DNA of 29,861 nucleotides from a bacterium (GCA_024278215.1 JAJRTR010000106.1:1-29861), one strand, 5' to 3'; shown: positions 16,067 through 25,259, numbered from the stretch's first letter. Numbers and translations are program-made. Notes: generated by a model not told the origin, from the letters alone.

Positions 16067-18766
16067 ATGGCAAAAAAGAGAAAAAGAGTATACGAATACG
16101 CGAAAGACCTTGGGATTTCCAGCGCTGAGCTTATGCATAAGCTCAAGTTCATGGGAGTCAGGGTTGCTAATACATTTAATGCTGTAGATGAAGAAACCAT
16201 AGACAATATAAAGCGGCAAATGGGGCTACACCTGTTTGATGAAGAACCCGAATTGACACCGGTCGAGATAAGAAAACAGAAGAAAAAACTTGCCGCTCAG
16301 AAGAAAAAGGAACAGAGAAGAAAAGAAGAAGAGAAAAAGAAACAACAGGCATTGAAGCAGGCTGAAGAACAGAAAAAATTACTGATAGAAGCCGAAAAAG
16401 CCAGTAAGTCAAAAGCCGGGCAAGGTCAACAACAACAGGCCAGGTACGGCCCGAAAGTTATTCAAAGAGCGCCTCGAAAACCTGCTCCACGTCCCAATCC
16501 CCCAGGTGCTACGAAACCAAAAGCGGAAGACTCGAGGCAAAGGTCCGCCCCGAAACGGCAGCCCAGACCAGAAGATGGAAAACCGGGACCGAAACCGCTG
16601 CGGAAATACAGGCCCGATGATAGAAAACCGAGACCGGCCGGTGCGACAGGTGGAAAGCGACCTCCGGTGAAAAAGGATGAAAGGGAAAAACTGCCGGATA
16701 AAAAATCATTCCAGGACCAGAAACGAAAGTCCGACTACAAAGGAAAGAAGAAACGAGGCGGCGATACCAAGAAGTCCGAAGATGTAGGCAGGGACAAACG
16801 ACCCGGTAAAAAAGGTAAGGGGGGCGAGAAAGATATTTATGCGAGCCCCAAACGCCGCCTTGAAGCGATAAAGCAGAATCGATTCCAACAGTCGCGTAAG
16901 GGCACGAAAACCACTTTTTTCAAGAAACGCTCGAAAAAAGGCAAGAAGAAAACACCTGAAGAGAAGGCTATCGAGAGAGAAGCCGCCGCCCTTGCGGCCC
17001 GGAAGCATATCACGATTTCCGGCCCCATGACAGTGAAAGAACTCAGCCATGAGATGGGAATAAGATCATCGGATATTATCATGCATCTGATGCAGGATAT
17101 GTCTCTGATGACCACGCTCAACCAGAGCCTCGATCCTACTATCATCGCGCTGGTGGCCGAGCACTTCGAGTGTAACTTCACGATTGAAGAAAATGCACCG
17201 GAAAAACATGGCGATATTGATGTGCCCGCTCCAGAGCCGGCCGATGACCGGCACAGCGAAGAACGCGCTCCGGTTGTCACTGTAATGGGACATGTCGATC
17301 ATGGAAAAACACGGCTTCTCGACACGATCAGGAAGACCAACGTGATCGACACGGAATCCGGCGGCATCACGCAGCATATAGGAGCATACCAGGTCGAGCA
17401 CAACGGCAGGAAGATCACCTTTCTCGACACACCCGGCCATGCGGCGTTTACCAAGCTCAGGGCCAGGGGCGCACAGGTCACGGATCTTGCCGTACTAGTT
17501 GTCGCGGCGGACGACGGCATCATGCCGCAGACGGTTGAAGCCATAGACCACGCGCGAGCAGCGAATGTGCCCATTCTCGTCGCTATAAATAAGATAGATA
17601 AAACGCAGGCCAAACCCGACAGGGTCCGCCAGCAACTCGTCGATCACCAGCTTGTGCCAGAGGATTGGGGCGGAGACACTGTCTGCGTCGAAATCTCAGC
17701 CAAGATGAATACCAACATCGAAGACCTTCTCGAAATGATCTTCCTCGTTACAGATATGCAGGAACTCAAGGCCAACCCGAAGCGACAGGCTGTCGGCACG
17801 ATAATCGAAGCGAAACTGGACAAAGGGAAGGGGCCTGTCGCTACTGTCCTTGTCCAGAATGGAACTCTCAGAATTGGCGATAATGTTGTCGTCGGCGAAG
17901 TATTCGGAAAAGTACGCGCTATGGAGAACGACCGTGCAGAAAGAATAACCGAAGCGCCGCCTTCCACTCCGGTAGAGATTATCGGCCTGAGCAAAGTGCC
18001 CGAGCCCGGCGATCAGCTTATTGTGCTGGAAGATGAAAAGACCTCGAAAGAGATTGCTCTTAAGAGACATGCGAAAAGCCGCGAAGAAAAACTTCACTAC
18101 GAATCGCGCATCACACTCGAAGCCCTTTTCAGCAGGATAAAGGACAACAAAATCAATGAATTCGAGATAGTCCTGAAGGGCGATGTGCAGGGTTCGCTTG
18201 AAGCCCTCAAACAATCTCTCCAGGAGATCACCCACGAAGAAGTTCGTGTGAATGTTATCCGCTCCGGAGTCGGCGACATCAGGGAAACGGACATAATGCT
18301 CGCAGCGGCCTCGAACGCTATTGTCATGGGCTACAGGGTTAATATCATCCCGGACGCCAAGGTGATTGCCCAGAATGAGGGCGTGGAAGTTCGTTTTTAT
18401 GAAGTTATTTATGACCTGACCAATGAAGTGCGCAGCGCCATGGCGGGTATGCTCGCGCCCGTGTATGAAAAGATACTTACGGGCAAAGCCCAGGTCAGAC
18501 AGGTGTTCGAGTCTTCAAAGCATGGTCGCATCGCAGGCTGCTACGTTACAGACGGGGAAATCATCTCCACGGGACTTGCCCGCATTATCAGAAGAGACGA
18601 AGAGATTTTCGATGGAAAACTTTCATCGCTGAAGCGGTTCAAGGACAATGTAAAATCCGTACGCCAGGGAATGGAGTGCGGAATCACGCTCGATGGTTTC
18701 GAAAAGTATGAGGTGGACGACATCATCGAGGTGTTTAAACTCGTGCGAAAAGTGCGCGAGTTGTAA
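16067..18766 (+). CDS. infB: Translation initiation factor IF-2 with long basic N-terminal region
   Basis: IF-2 is the GTPase that places initiator tRNA on the small subunit and promotes subunit joining. 899 residues, in the upper part of the family range. A first IF2_N domain lies at 1-50 ([20 protein letters not shown]). A very basic low-complexity region (about 60-300, Lys/Arg/Pro/Gln rich) follows, then a second IF2_N domain (about 318-370). The G domain has [12 protein letters not shown] near residue 407, DTPGHAAF and NKID. Domains II, III and IV follow, ending [27 protein letters not shown] lies six bases before ATG 16067. The stop is 37 bases before the DUF503 start. Confidence 0.97.
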   Translation: MAKKRKRVYEYAKDLGISSAELMHKLKFMGVRVANTFNAVDEETIDNIKRQMGLHLFDEEPELTPVEIRKQKKKLAAQKKKEQRRKEEEKKKQQALKQAEEQKKLLIEAEKASKSKAGQGQQQQARYGPKVIQRAPRKPAPRPNPPGATKPKAEDSRQRSAPKRQPRPEDGKPGPKPLRKYRPDDRKPRPAGATGGKRPPVKKDEREKLPDKKSFQDQKRKSDYKGKKKRGGDTKKSEDVGRDKRPGKKGKGGEKDIYASPKRRLEAIKQNRFQQSRKGTKTTFFKKRSKKGKKKTPEEKAIEREAAALAARKHITISGPMTVKELSHEMGIRSSDIIMHLMQDMSLMTTLNQSLDPTIIALVAEHFECNFTIEENAPEKHGDIDVPAPEPADDRHSEERAPVVTVMGHVDHGKTRLLDTIRKTNVIDTESGGITQHIGAYQVEHNGRKITFLDTPGHAAFTKLRARGAQVTDLAVLVVAADDGIMPQTVEAIDHARAANVPILVAINKIDKTQAKPDRVRQQLVDHQLVPEDWGGDTVCVEISAKMNTNIEDLLEMIFLVTDMQELKANPKRQAVGTIIEAKLDKGKGPVATVLVQNGTLRIGDNVVVGEVFGKVRAMENDRAERITEAPPSTPVEIIGLSKVPEPGDQLIVLEDEKTSKEIALKRHAKSREEKLHYESRITLEALFSRIKDNKINEFEIVLKGDVQGSLEALKQSLQEITHEEVRVNVIRSGVGDIRETDIMLAAASNAIVMGYRVNIIPDAKVIAQNEGVEVRFYEVIYDLTNEVRSAMAGMLAPVYEKILTGKAQVRQVFESSKHGRIAGCYVTDGEIISTGLARIIRRDEEIFDGKLSSLKRFKDNVKSVRQGMECGITLDGFEKYEVDDIIEVFKLVRKVREL

Positions 18767-18803
18767 ACCCACGATTTCCGGCTCGCAGGCCGGGTGTGTG
18801 CTT

Positions 18804-19085
18804 ATGGCTGCAGGTATCCTCTCTATCGGGCTGTACCTTCCGGGCAACAGTTCGCTTAAAGAAAAGCGGCAGGTTCTTCAAAGCCTGAAAATGAAACTTG
18901 GGAACAAGTTCAACATCTCTGTTGCGGAAACCGATTATCAGGACTTACGGCAGCGAGCGGAGTTGACTGTGGCGGCTGTGAGTTCGGACATGAATCTCCT
19001 GCGGAATGAATTAAACAGAGTGCTGGAAACGATAGAGTTGCGCGACGGAGTGGAGATAATAGGACATGACATTGAGTTTATATGA
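18804..19085 (+). CDS. DUF503 family protein (YlxP-like)
   Basis: Small conserved protein usually found between infB and rbfA. The B. subtilis relative is YlxP, whose role in translation or ribosome assembly is suspected but not settled. 93 residues, the normal size. Family pattern: IGLYLPGNSSLKEKRQVLQS (residues about 7-26), then KFNISVAETDYQDLRQRAEL with a C-terminal VLETIELRDGVEIIGHDIEF. ATG 18804 is chosen because the family begins directly before this first strand. A GTG six bases upstream (18798) is possible. The ribosome site is poor (GGCCGGG). Coupling from infB is likely. Confidence 0.9.
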   Translation: MAAGILSIGLYLPGNSSLKEKRQVLQSLKMKLGNKFNISVAETDYQDLRQRAELTVAAVSSDMNLLRNELNRVLETIELRDGVEIIGHDIEFI

Positions 19086-19116
19086 ATATTTATGGTTTAT
19101 GTGAGTTGTTGTAATT

Positions 19117-19491
19117 ATGTTGCCTGACAGGATGAAAAGCGTTTCGAGCCTGCTGAAAGAAGTCATCAGCGAGGTGATCATGACCGAAGTCAAAGACCCC
19201 CGTGTCGGCGATTTTGTCACGATAACCGAGGCCAGACCCGCGCGTGACCTGCGCTCGGCCAGAATATACATTTCCGTTCTCGGCGAAAAAGAAGCCGGCC
19301 TCAGCGCTGTGGAAGGGCTCAACAAGGCAAGCGGATTCATCAGACACCGTATCCGTAGTGAAATGTCGATGAAAAGGATTCCCGAACTCAAGTTCTTTCT
19401 CGACGACAGTATCGAAAGAGGTGTGCGCGTGAGCAGCCTGATCAACCGCTTAAGGGAAAAGGACAAAGAAATCGAGGAGATCGAAGAATGA
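19117..19491 (+). CDS. rbfA: 30S ribosome-binding factor RbfA
   Basis: RbfA binds the immature small subunit near 16S rRNA helix 1 and helps late maturation, important in cold. 124 residues, the usual size. Visible: MKSVSSLLKEVISEVIM helix, KDPRVGDFVTITEARPARDL (KDPR-IG-VTIT pattern), RIYISVLGE, then FIRHRIRSEMSMKRIPELKFFLDDS, which ends the KH-type fold. The final residues are Glu/Lys rich. The stop overlaps the next gene by four bases (ATGA 19488-19491), a sign of translational coupling. The start region lacks a strong ribosome site; ATG 19132 is the alternative. Confidence 0.95.
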   Translation: MLPDRMKSVSSLLKEVISEVIMTEVKDPRVGDFVTITEARPARDLRSARIYISVLGEKEAGLSAVEGLNKASGFIRHRIRSEMSMKRIPELKFFLDDSIERGVRVSSLINRLREKDKEIEEIEE

Positions 19492-20507
19492 GAACCGGAC
19501 CTGTCGAACTCGATTTCGATGCACTCGACGAATTATTTGCAAAAGCCGAATCGGTTTCCGTATTCTGCCATATAAATGCCGATGGAGACGCCATCGGCGC
19601 GATGCTTGCGATGGAACTTATCCTGAAAAATCATTATAAGAAAAACGATGTGAAACTTTTTTCGCGTGACGGTGTGCCGGAGTTTATGAAGTTTCTCCCC
19701 GGCGCGGAAAACATATATGATGCGAAAAACGCACCGGTGGCGGCGGATGTTGATGTCGCGCTTCTTGTAGATTGCGGAACGGCAAAACGAATAGGGCGCG
19801 AATTCAGCGGCCACCTCGAAAAGGCGGGAAAGATTGCCGTGGTCGACCATCACGTGACAGACGGCGGATTCGGCGATCTCAACCTGACTGACCCGGACGC
19901 ATCGTCGGCCTGTGAAGTGGTCTACCGCTTTGCCGAAAGTATTGCTGCCGTAATCGACCCGGATACGGCGACTTATCTTTACGCGGGAATTATGTACGAC
20001 ACGGGGCGTTTCATTCATTCGAACACAACGCCAGAAGTCTTTCGGATATGCGCCGAACTCGTGGCGGCGGGCGCGAAACCGGGCGAGATCGCCGAAAATG
20101 TTTTCAACAACAGAGCACTCTCGCACCTCAAGCTGTTGGGATACTCGCTGTCGAATATGGAGATTACCGGTGATGGAAAAATCGCTTATCTGCTTATACC
20201 AAGGACGATTTATGATGAACTCGGTGCGACCGATGAGGATAATGAAGGTATTGTAGAACAGTTGGGCGCATATCGCGAATGCGAAGTGCACACAACCATA
20301 ACGGAAACAGCAGACGGACGCACGCGAGTAAGTATGCGTTCCACGGGCAGGATAAACGTCGGTAGTATATGCGCCGAACTCGGTGGTGGCGGACATGTTT
20401 TCGCGGCAGGAGCCCGCTCCGATGATCCGCTGGAGGAAGTGGCGCGCAGAGTGCTCGAAAAAACCAGGGCCGCACTGGCAGCCCTTGACGGCACCGTCGA
20501 AAAGTGA
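19488..20507 (+). CDS. nrnA: DHH/DHHA1 phosphoesterase, NrnA type (oligoribonuclease / pAp phosphatase)
   Basis: NrnA-type enzymes degrade very short RNAs and nucleotides such as pAp and pGpG, using two metal ions. 339 residues, near the usual 320. The DHH domain has HINADGDAIGAMLA (residues about 28-41), LLVDCGTAKRIG, VVDHHVTDGG near residue 121 and GIMYDTGRFIHSNT near residue 165. The DHHA1 domain ends with the signature AELGGGGHVFAAGAR near residue 299. It sits between rbfA and truB as in many Firmicutes and delta-type genomes. It overlaps both neighbours by four bases (ATGA and GTGA), so all three are coupled. Confidence 0.94.
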   Translation: MRTGPVELDFDALDELFAKAESVSVFCHINADGDAIGAMLAMELILKNHYKKNDVKLFSRDGVPEFMKFLPGAENIYDAKNAPVAADVDVALLVDCGTAKRIGREFSGHLEKAGKIAVVDHHVTDGGFGDLNLTDPDASSACEVVYRFAESIAAVIDPDTATYLYAGIMYDTGRFIHSNTTPEVFRICAELVAAGAKPGEIAENVFNNRALSHLKLLGYSLSNMEITGDGKIAYLLIPRTIYDELGATDEDNEGIVEQLGAYRECEVHTTITETADGRTRVSMRSTGRINVGSICAELGGGGHVFAAGARSDDPLEEVARRVLEKTRAALAALDGTVEK

Positions 20508-21226
20508 GTGCGAGAAACAGGAAAAACAAAGAGGTTGTTTTTGATAAAGACGGCCTGCTGAATGTCTTCAAACCGCCGGGGATGACATCTCACGATGTCG
20601 TCTACGCGCTGAGGCGGCGACTGAAACCGCGTAAGCTCGGACACGGCGGCACGCTCGACCCGGTCGCCTGTGGAGTGCTCGTCTGCCTTGTAAACAGGGG
20701 TACACGGCTTTCGCAGACTGTCTCAAAAACTCCGAAAGTTTACAGGGCGCTTGCTCTGCTGGGAATAAAGACGGATACGGGAGATGTCGAAGGAAAAATC
20801 GAAGAGAAAAGCCCGGTTCGCCTCGAAGGGAAAGTAATCGAAAGCGTGCTTGCCGATTTCACAGGCGACATCGAGCAGGTGCCGCCCATGACATCCGCGA
20901 TAAAAGTTGATGGCAAGCGCCTCTATAAGCTGGCACACAAGGGGATAGAGGTCGAGCGGCCTGCAAGAACGGTACATATCGAAAGACTCGAACTGGTGAG
21001 TTTCATGCCCGATCCGGAGTATCCGCGCGCGCTTCTCGAGATCGAATGTTCCGGCGGCACATACATCAGGACACTTGTCGAGGACATCGGAAACGCTCTG
21101 GGTGTGCCCGCCACGACAGCTTTCCTCGTGAGAACGGCAGTCGGGCAGTTCGATGTGCGGGATGCGGTGAATATCGAGGACATTACACTTGAGACAGCCG
21201 GCGGGCTGCTCGCTCAAATGCAGTAA
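20504..21226 (+). CDS. truB: tRNA pseudouridine-55 synthase TruB
   Basis: TruB converts uridine 55 in the T loop of tRNAs to pseudouridine. 240 residues from GTG 20504, which overlaps the nrnA stop. Catalytic aspartate D52 lies in GHGGTLDPVACGVL. Upstream stands the LLNVFKPPGMTSHDVV motif. Later come QVPPMTSAIKVDGKRLYKLA and CSGGTYIRTLVEDIG, all standard. The length is short, with little room for a C-terminal PUA domain. It is followed by a family B mobile element before ribF. Confidence 0.95.
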   Translation: MSARNRKNKEVVFDKDGLLNVFKPPGMTSHDVVYALRRRLKPRKLGHGGTLDPVACGVLVCLVNRGTRLSQTVSKTPKVYRALALLGIKTDTGDVEGKIEEKSPVRLEGKVIESVLADFTGDIEQVPPMTSAIKVDGKRLYKLAHKGIEVERPARTVHIERLELVSFMPDPEYPRALLEIECSGGTYIRTLVEDIGNALGVPATTAFLVRTAVGQFDVRDAVNIEDITLETAGGLLAQMQ

Positions 21227-21242
21227 ATGTATTATAAATAAT

Positions 21243-21421
21243 GAGCCAATTGCAAAATTATGTTCGAAGCGAGGTCGAACGAAATTATACAGAAGCAAGG
21301 CGGAGGTGCAAAAACCCCGCAGGCGTACTTGTATAGTACGTTGAGGAAGATTTTGCGCCGACAACGCAGCTATGGATAATTGCAGCCGACCGCAGCCGAA
21401 TCAGAATTTTGCAATTGGCTC
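21243..21421 (+). mobile_element. MITE-like element family B, full copy 2 (179 bp) with TAAT duplication
   Basis: The terminal inverted repeats GAGCCAATTGCAAAATTATG and (read from the other end) GAGCCAATTGCAAAATTCTG match at 19 of 20 positions. TAAT flanks both ends (21239-21242 and 21422-21425), as expected for a four-base target duplication. A second, inner inverted pair surrounds the centre (GCAAGGCGGAGGTGCAAAA and TTTTGCGCCGACAACGC), with GTACTTGTATAGTAC in the middle, so the whole element can fold into one long hairpin. It has split truB from ribF inside an operon. The same sequence is at 9401-9579. Confidence 0.92.
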
Positions 21422-21451
21422 TAATGAAGAGGAAAGTTCCGGAGCGGAAAA

Positions 21452-22387
21452 ATGGAGATATATCATTCTCTGGAAGATGTTCCAACCCCTGAAGAGATGA
21501 ATGTCGCCCTGACGATGGGTTCATTCGACGGGGTTCATATCGGACACCAGAAAATTTTAAAGAAAGTGGCGGAGTACAGAGACCCTGGTGTGCAGGTTGC
21601 CGCAGTGGTGACATTCGAGCCACACCCGCTTGAAATTATAAGCCCAGCGGCGGCACCTTGTTTGCTTACCCCGTTGAGAGAAAAGTTGCTGCTGCTGGAA
21701 ACATACAGGTTTTCGTATACCCTGGTGTTGAATTTCGACAAAGAGTTGAGCATGATGTCTCACCAGGATTTCGTCAGGGACGTACTGGTCGGAAGGCTCG
21801 GCGTAAAAAAACTGATTATCGGCCACGATGTCCACTTCGGAGCAGGTGCGGGAGGCAACGGCAAATATCTCGAATCGGCAGGCAGGGAATTGGGCTTCAG
21901 CACGGAAATTGTGGCGCCCGTCAAGAACAGTGGTAAAATCATAAGCAGCACGGCAATAAGAACCACGTTAAAAGAAAAAGGTGACGTGCGGATCGCAAAA
22001 GCCATGCTGGGACGGCCTTACGCTATTACCGGAAAAGTTGTTAAAGGTATCGGACTGGGCAGGAAACTGGGAGTTCCAACTGCCAACATAGCGACTTATC
22101 CGAAAAAACTCATGCCGCTGTACGGTGTCTACGCCGCTTACGCGGAAGTGGGCGACAGGCGCGTCAAAGCAGTCGCCAACATTGGTGTGCGCCCCACGAT
22201 ACCGATGAAAAAACCGGTTTTGTGCATCGAGGCACATCTTCTGGACTTTTCGGAAGATATTTATGACGAGAAAATGACGATCGAATTTGTCAGGTTCCTT
22301 CGCCCCGAAAAGAAGTTCGACAATGTCAAGCTATTACTCGCGCAGATGCAAAAAGATATTGCTATTGCATCTACGGTCTTGAAATAA
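21452..22387 (+). CDS. ribF: Bifunctional riboflavin kinase / FAD synthetase RibF
   Basis: RibF phosphorylates riboflavin to FMN and adenylates FMN to FAD. 311 residues, normal. The FAD synthetase half begins with TMGSFDGVHIGHQKIL (residues about 21-36), then VVTFEPHPLEI and IGHDVHFGAGAGGN, and ISSTAIRTTLKEKGDV closes it. The flavokinase half carries KGIGLGRKLGVPTANIATYP near residue 205, YGVYAA, and NIGVRPTI with the catalytic Glu region IEAHLLDFSEDIYD. GGAG lies about nine bases upstream of ATG 21452. The gene is normally joined closely to truB; here the family B element lies between. Confidence 0.95.
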   Translation: MEIYHSLEDVPTPEEMNVALTMGSFDGVHIGHQKILKKVAEYRDPGVQVAAVVTFEPHPLEIISPAAAPCLLTPLREKLLLLETYRFSYTLVLNFDKELSMMSHQDFVRDVLVGRLGVKKLIIGHDVHFGAGAGGNGKYLESAGRELGFSTEIVAPVKNSGKIISSTAIRTTLKEKGDVRIAKAMLGRPYAITGKVVKGIGLGRKLGVPTANIATYPKKLMPLYGVYAAYAEVGDRRVKAVANIGVRPTIPMKKPVLCIEAHLLDFSEDIYDEKMTIEFVRFLRPEKKFDNVKLLLAQMQKDIAIASTVLK

Positions 22388-22411
22388 TAGAATATAAAAT
22401 TGGCTTAAAGC

Positions 22412-22463
22412 AGGAGGAACCATATATGTGTGGTTTCCGCAAGAATGAAAAGGAGGTGAAACT
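22412..22463 (+). promoter_or_regulatory. rpsO leader with two ribosome sites and a hairpin; possible overlapping upstream frame
   Basis: AGGAGG 22412-22417 stands eight bases before ATG 22426. That ATG opens a 41-codon frame ([14 protein letters not shown]...) which overlaps the rpsO start and ends at 22551. GGAACCA 22416-22422 can pair with TGGTTTCC 22431-22438 with one bulge, covering this first site. A second, perfect site (AAAGGAGGTGA, 22449-22459) serves rpsO itself. S15 is known to control its own mRNA through leader structures in several phyla, so this is a likely control region. Confidence 0.5.
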
Positions 22464-22733
22464 ATGCCGCTGGACCTGGAAAGCAAATCTGAAATCATTG
22501 GAAAATATAAACTCCATGAAACCGATTCAGGCTCGCCTGAAGTTCAGATAGCACTGCTCACCGAGAGGATCAATGTGCTCACCGAGCACCTGAAACAGAA
22601 CAAGAAAGATCACAGCTCGAGACGCGGTCTGCTCAAGATGGTAGGCAGGAGAAGAAAACTTCTCAACTATCTGACACAAGTGGACGCAAGGCGTTACGAC
22701 AGGATCATCAAAGAACTCGGCCTGCGCAAATAA
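22464..22733 (+). CDS. rpsO: Small ribosomal subunit protein S15
   Basis: S15 (uS15) is a primary binder of 16S rRNA that organises the central domain of the small subunit. 89 residues, the standard length. Diagnostic stretches: [19 protein letters not shown] (residues about 18-36), [15 protein letters not shown] and [12 protein letters not shown]. The ribosome site AAAGGAGGTGA is a perfect anti-16S match, five bases before the ATG. rpsO followed by pnp is a widely conserved pair, but here 314 bases separate them. Confidence 0.98.
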   Translation: MPLDLESKSEIIGKYKLHETDSGSPEVQIALLTERINVLTEHLKQNKKDHSSRRGLLKMVGRRRKLLNYLTQVDARRYDRIIKELGLRK

Positions 22734-23047
22734 GCGTTATTTATCATACGGAGCTTTTTTCGTGCAGGTCTCGTGCGGCGTGTTTTGCCCTGTGTGCAAT
22801 ACATGCCGCTGAGTTGCGAATCATTCACCGGGGAGGTGTCTTACAGACAGGTAATCGCAGGAATTGAATTACACGGTCTGTGATTCTGCGATGTAGTGCG
22901 CGTGAGATGAAATCACCGATGAATATAATATATTACAAAAAGAGTTTTTAACGCGGGGGTTTTGCAGGGGTGTCGACACCCCAAACAACTGGACTGTTAA
23001 CAAGTACTTTTTGAATGAAGAGGGCAAATGCCCCGGAGGAGATTTAA
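22734..23047 (+). promoter_or_regulatory. rpsO-pnp gap with folded RNA elements
   Basis: 314 bases with no gene. ATCGCAGGAAT 22854-22864 pairs with ATTCTGCGAT 22883-22892 with one bulged G. An overlapping alternative is ACAGAC 22843-22848 with GTCTGT 22876-22881. A perfect 16-bp palindrome GGGGTGTCGACACCCC lies at 22967-22982, without a T run. GGGCAAATGCCC just before the pnp ribosome site can also fold. TATAAT at 22924-22929 lacks a good -35. In E. coli the pnp leader is a double-stranded RNase III site for autocontrol; a similar role here is inferred. Confidence 0.5.
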
Positions 23048-25249
23048 ATGGATAGTTATAATGCAAGTGTAATGCTCGGAGATAAGGAACTTCAGATAGG
23101 AACCGGGCTCGTCGCTAAACAGGCGCACGGCGCAACGCTCGTACGCTACGGAGACTCGGTCATCCTGGTCACCGCCACGCATTCGCACAGCGAAACGAAC
23201 CGGGATTATTTCCCGCTGATGGTGGATTTCGAAGAAAAAATGTATGCCGCGGGCAAGATTCCCGGCGGCTTCATAAAGAGGGAAGGGCGGTCATCGGATC
23301 ATTCAGTCGTGTCGGCAAGGCTGGTCGACAGGGCCATCAGACCGCTGTTCCCCAAAGATTACAAATACGAAGTGCAGGTTATTTGCCTTGCGCTATCGTC
23401 TGATATGGAAAACCCGCTCGACGTATGTGCCCTCTCCGGCGCTTCGGTCGCGCTCGGCATCTCGGAAATACCGTTCGCCGAACCTGTGGCCGCCGTGCGT
23501 GTCGGTCGGGTCGACGGTGAATTTGTGGTCAACCCTACCTTCCAGCAGATAGAAGACGGCGACCTGGACATGGTAGTCGCCGGGACCGAAGACGCTATCA
23601 TGATGGTCGAAGGCGAATCGAAACTCATCACCGAAAGCGAGTTTCTCGCTGCTCTCGATTTCGCTCGCGGGCAGATCGACAAGATCATTCCGATGCAGAA
23701 AGAAATCATCGAGAATATGGCCAGGCCGAAGATGGAATATGAAAAACATGTTCCGGACGAGGAATTGATCAAACAGGTATATGAATTCGCGGAAGCCAGG
23801 GTTGCAGCCGCTCTCGACGGCATGGAAAAGAAAGCGCGCGAAAAAGAGATGTCGCTGATTACCGATGAAGCAGTCGAGAAGTTCGCCACAGTGGACGGAG
23901 AAGTCGACGCTTCGAAAGCAGGTGATGTGCGTAACGCTGTCGAGGATACGGAAAAACGCATGATGCGCAAAATGATCAAAGAAAAAGGCATACGCGCCGA
24001 TGGAAGGAAACTCGACGAAATACGACCGATATCATGCGAAGTAGGGCTTCTGCCGCGCCCGCACGGTTCGGCGCTCTTCACGCGCGGACAGACACAGGTT
24101 CTCTCTATCGTCACACTCGCCTCGCGCGGCGAATCCCAGCGTATCGATGGTATCAGTCACGACGAAAAAAGACCGTATTATCACCAGTACAACTTTCCGC
24201 CGTTCAGCGTCGGCGAAGTGCGCCCCATGCGCGGACCCTCCCGCAGAGACATTGGACACGGTACACTGGCCGAACGCGCTCTCATTGCCATGCAGCCGAG
24301 TGAAGACGAATTCCCCTACGCAGTGCGCGTGGTATCCGAAGTGCTCGAAAGCAACGGCTCCAGCTCCATGGCAAGCGTATGCGGCAGCTCGCTCTCCCTG
24401 CTCGACGCCGGAGTGCCTATCAAGCATCTCGTCAGCGGCATCGCCATGGGCCTGATAGTCGACGAAGAAGACAACTCGTACAACATCCTCACAGACATAC
24501 AGGGACTCGAGGACCACGATGGCGACATGGATTTTAAAGTCGCCGGCACACGTGAGGGCATCACCGCAGTGCAGATGGACATCAAGGTAAAAGGCATTCC
24601 GAAACAGATAATGCAGGAGGCGATGGAAAAAGCAAAAGCGGCACGTCTCTTCATTCTCGACAAGATGGAAGCCACTATCAGCGAACCCCGCAAGGAACTT
24701 TCTCCCTACGCACCTCGCTTCCTGACCGTTCAGGTCGATATCGAAAAGATCGGCACGGTCATCGGCCCCAGCGGGAAAACAGTGCGCGGCATTGTAGACG
24801 AAACAGGCGCTCAGATCGACATCGAAGACGACGGTCGCATCTTCATCTACGGCAAAGACTCCGAAGCTGTCGAGAAAGCAAAAACCATGATCGAGGCACT
24901 CGTCGAGGAAGTAGTCATCGGGAAGATATATACCGGCGCAGTGAAACGCATAGTAAGCTTCGGCGCTTTCGTCGAGATACTACCCGGCACCGATGGACTC
25001 GTACACATAAGCCAGCTTGCAGAGGGCAGGATCGAGCGTGTCGAAGATGTAGTCAACATCGGCGACGAAGTCAAAGTCAAAGTGCGCGAGGTCGACGACT
25101 TCGGCCGGGTCAACCTGACCATGTTGCTCGACAGCGACACGAAACCACGCCACGACGGACCGCCCCGCGGCGGTAACAGGCGCGACGACAGCAGGCACAG
25201 CGGCAGCCGCAACGACAGGGACCGCAGGAAACCGCCCCCGAGACGCTGA
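23048..25249 (+). CDS. pnp: Polyribonucleotide nucleotidyltransferase (PNPase)
   Basis: PNPase is a trimeric 3'-5' phosphorolytic exoribonuclease that can also add tails to RNA. 733 residues, normal. First RNase PH domain (about 1-225, with FFPLMVDFEEKMYAAGKIPG and SVVSARLVDRAIRPLF). Helical linker (about 235-300). Second RNase PH domain (about 310-545) with FTRGQTQVLSIVTL and the phosphate-site stretch SSSMASVCGSSLSLLDAGVP. KH domain with GPSGKTVRGIVDETGAQIDI (about 565-590). S1 domain (about 625-695, YTGAVKRIVSFGAFVEI). The final 35 residues are an Arg/Gly/Asp/Pro-rich tail that may bind RNA. GGAGGAG lies before ATG 23048. Confidence 0.98.
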   Translation: MDSYNASVMLGDKELQIGTGLVAKQAHGATLVRYGDSVILVTATHSHSETNRDYFPLMVDFEEKMYAAGKIPGGFIKREGRSSDHSVVSARLVDRAIRPLFPKDYKYEVQVICLALSSDMENPLDVCALSGASVALGISEIPFAEPVAAVRVGRVDGEFVVNPTFQQIEDGDLDMVVAGTEDAIMMVEGESKLITESEFLAALDFARGQIDKIIPMQKEIIENMARPKMEYEKHVPDEELIKQVYEFAEARVAAALDGMEKKAREKEMSLITDEAVEKFATVDGEVDASKAGDVRNAVEDTEKRMMRKMIKEKGIRADGRKLDEIRPISCEVGLLPRPHGSALFTRGQTQVLSIVTLASRGESQRIDGISHDEKRPYYHQYNFPPFSVGEVRPMRGPSRRDIGHGTLAERALIAMQPSEDEFPYAVRVVSEVLESNGSSSMASVCGSSLSLLDAGVPIKHLVSGIAMGLIVDEEDNSYNILTDIQGLEDHDGDMDFKVAGTREGITAVQMDIKVKGIPKQIMQEAMEKAKAARLFILDKMEATISEPRKELSPYAPRFLTVQVDIEKIGTVIGPSGKTVRGIVDETGAQIDIEDDGRIFIYGKDSEAVEKAKTMIEALVEEVVIGKIYTGAVKRIVSFGAFVEILPGTDGLVHISQLAEGRIERVEDVVNIGDEVKVKVREVDDFGRVNLTMLLDSDTKPRHDGPPRGGNRRDDSRHSGSRNDRDRRKPPPRR

Positions 25250-25259
25250 CTCTGAATCC

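Noticed and set aside
15912-16187. Open frame between nusA and infB as ylxR or ylxQ
   Set aside because: It overlaps the IF-2 start by more than 100 bases, has no family motif and no ribosome site.
22924-22929. TATAAT as a pnp promoter
   Set aside because: No acceptable -35, and the extended -10 TG is one base off. It could be weakly active but cannot be supported.
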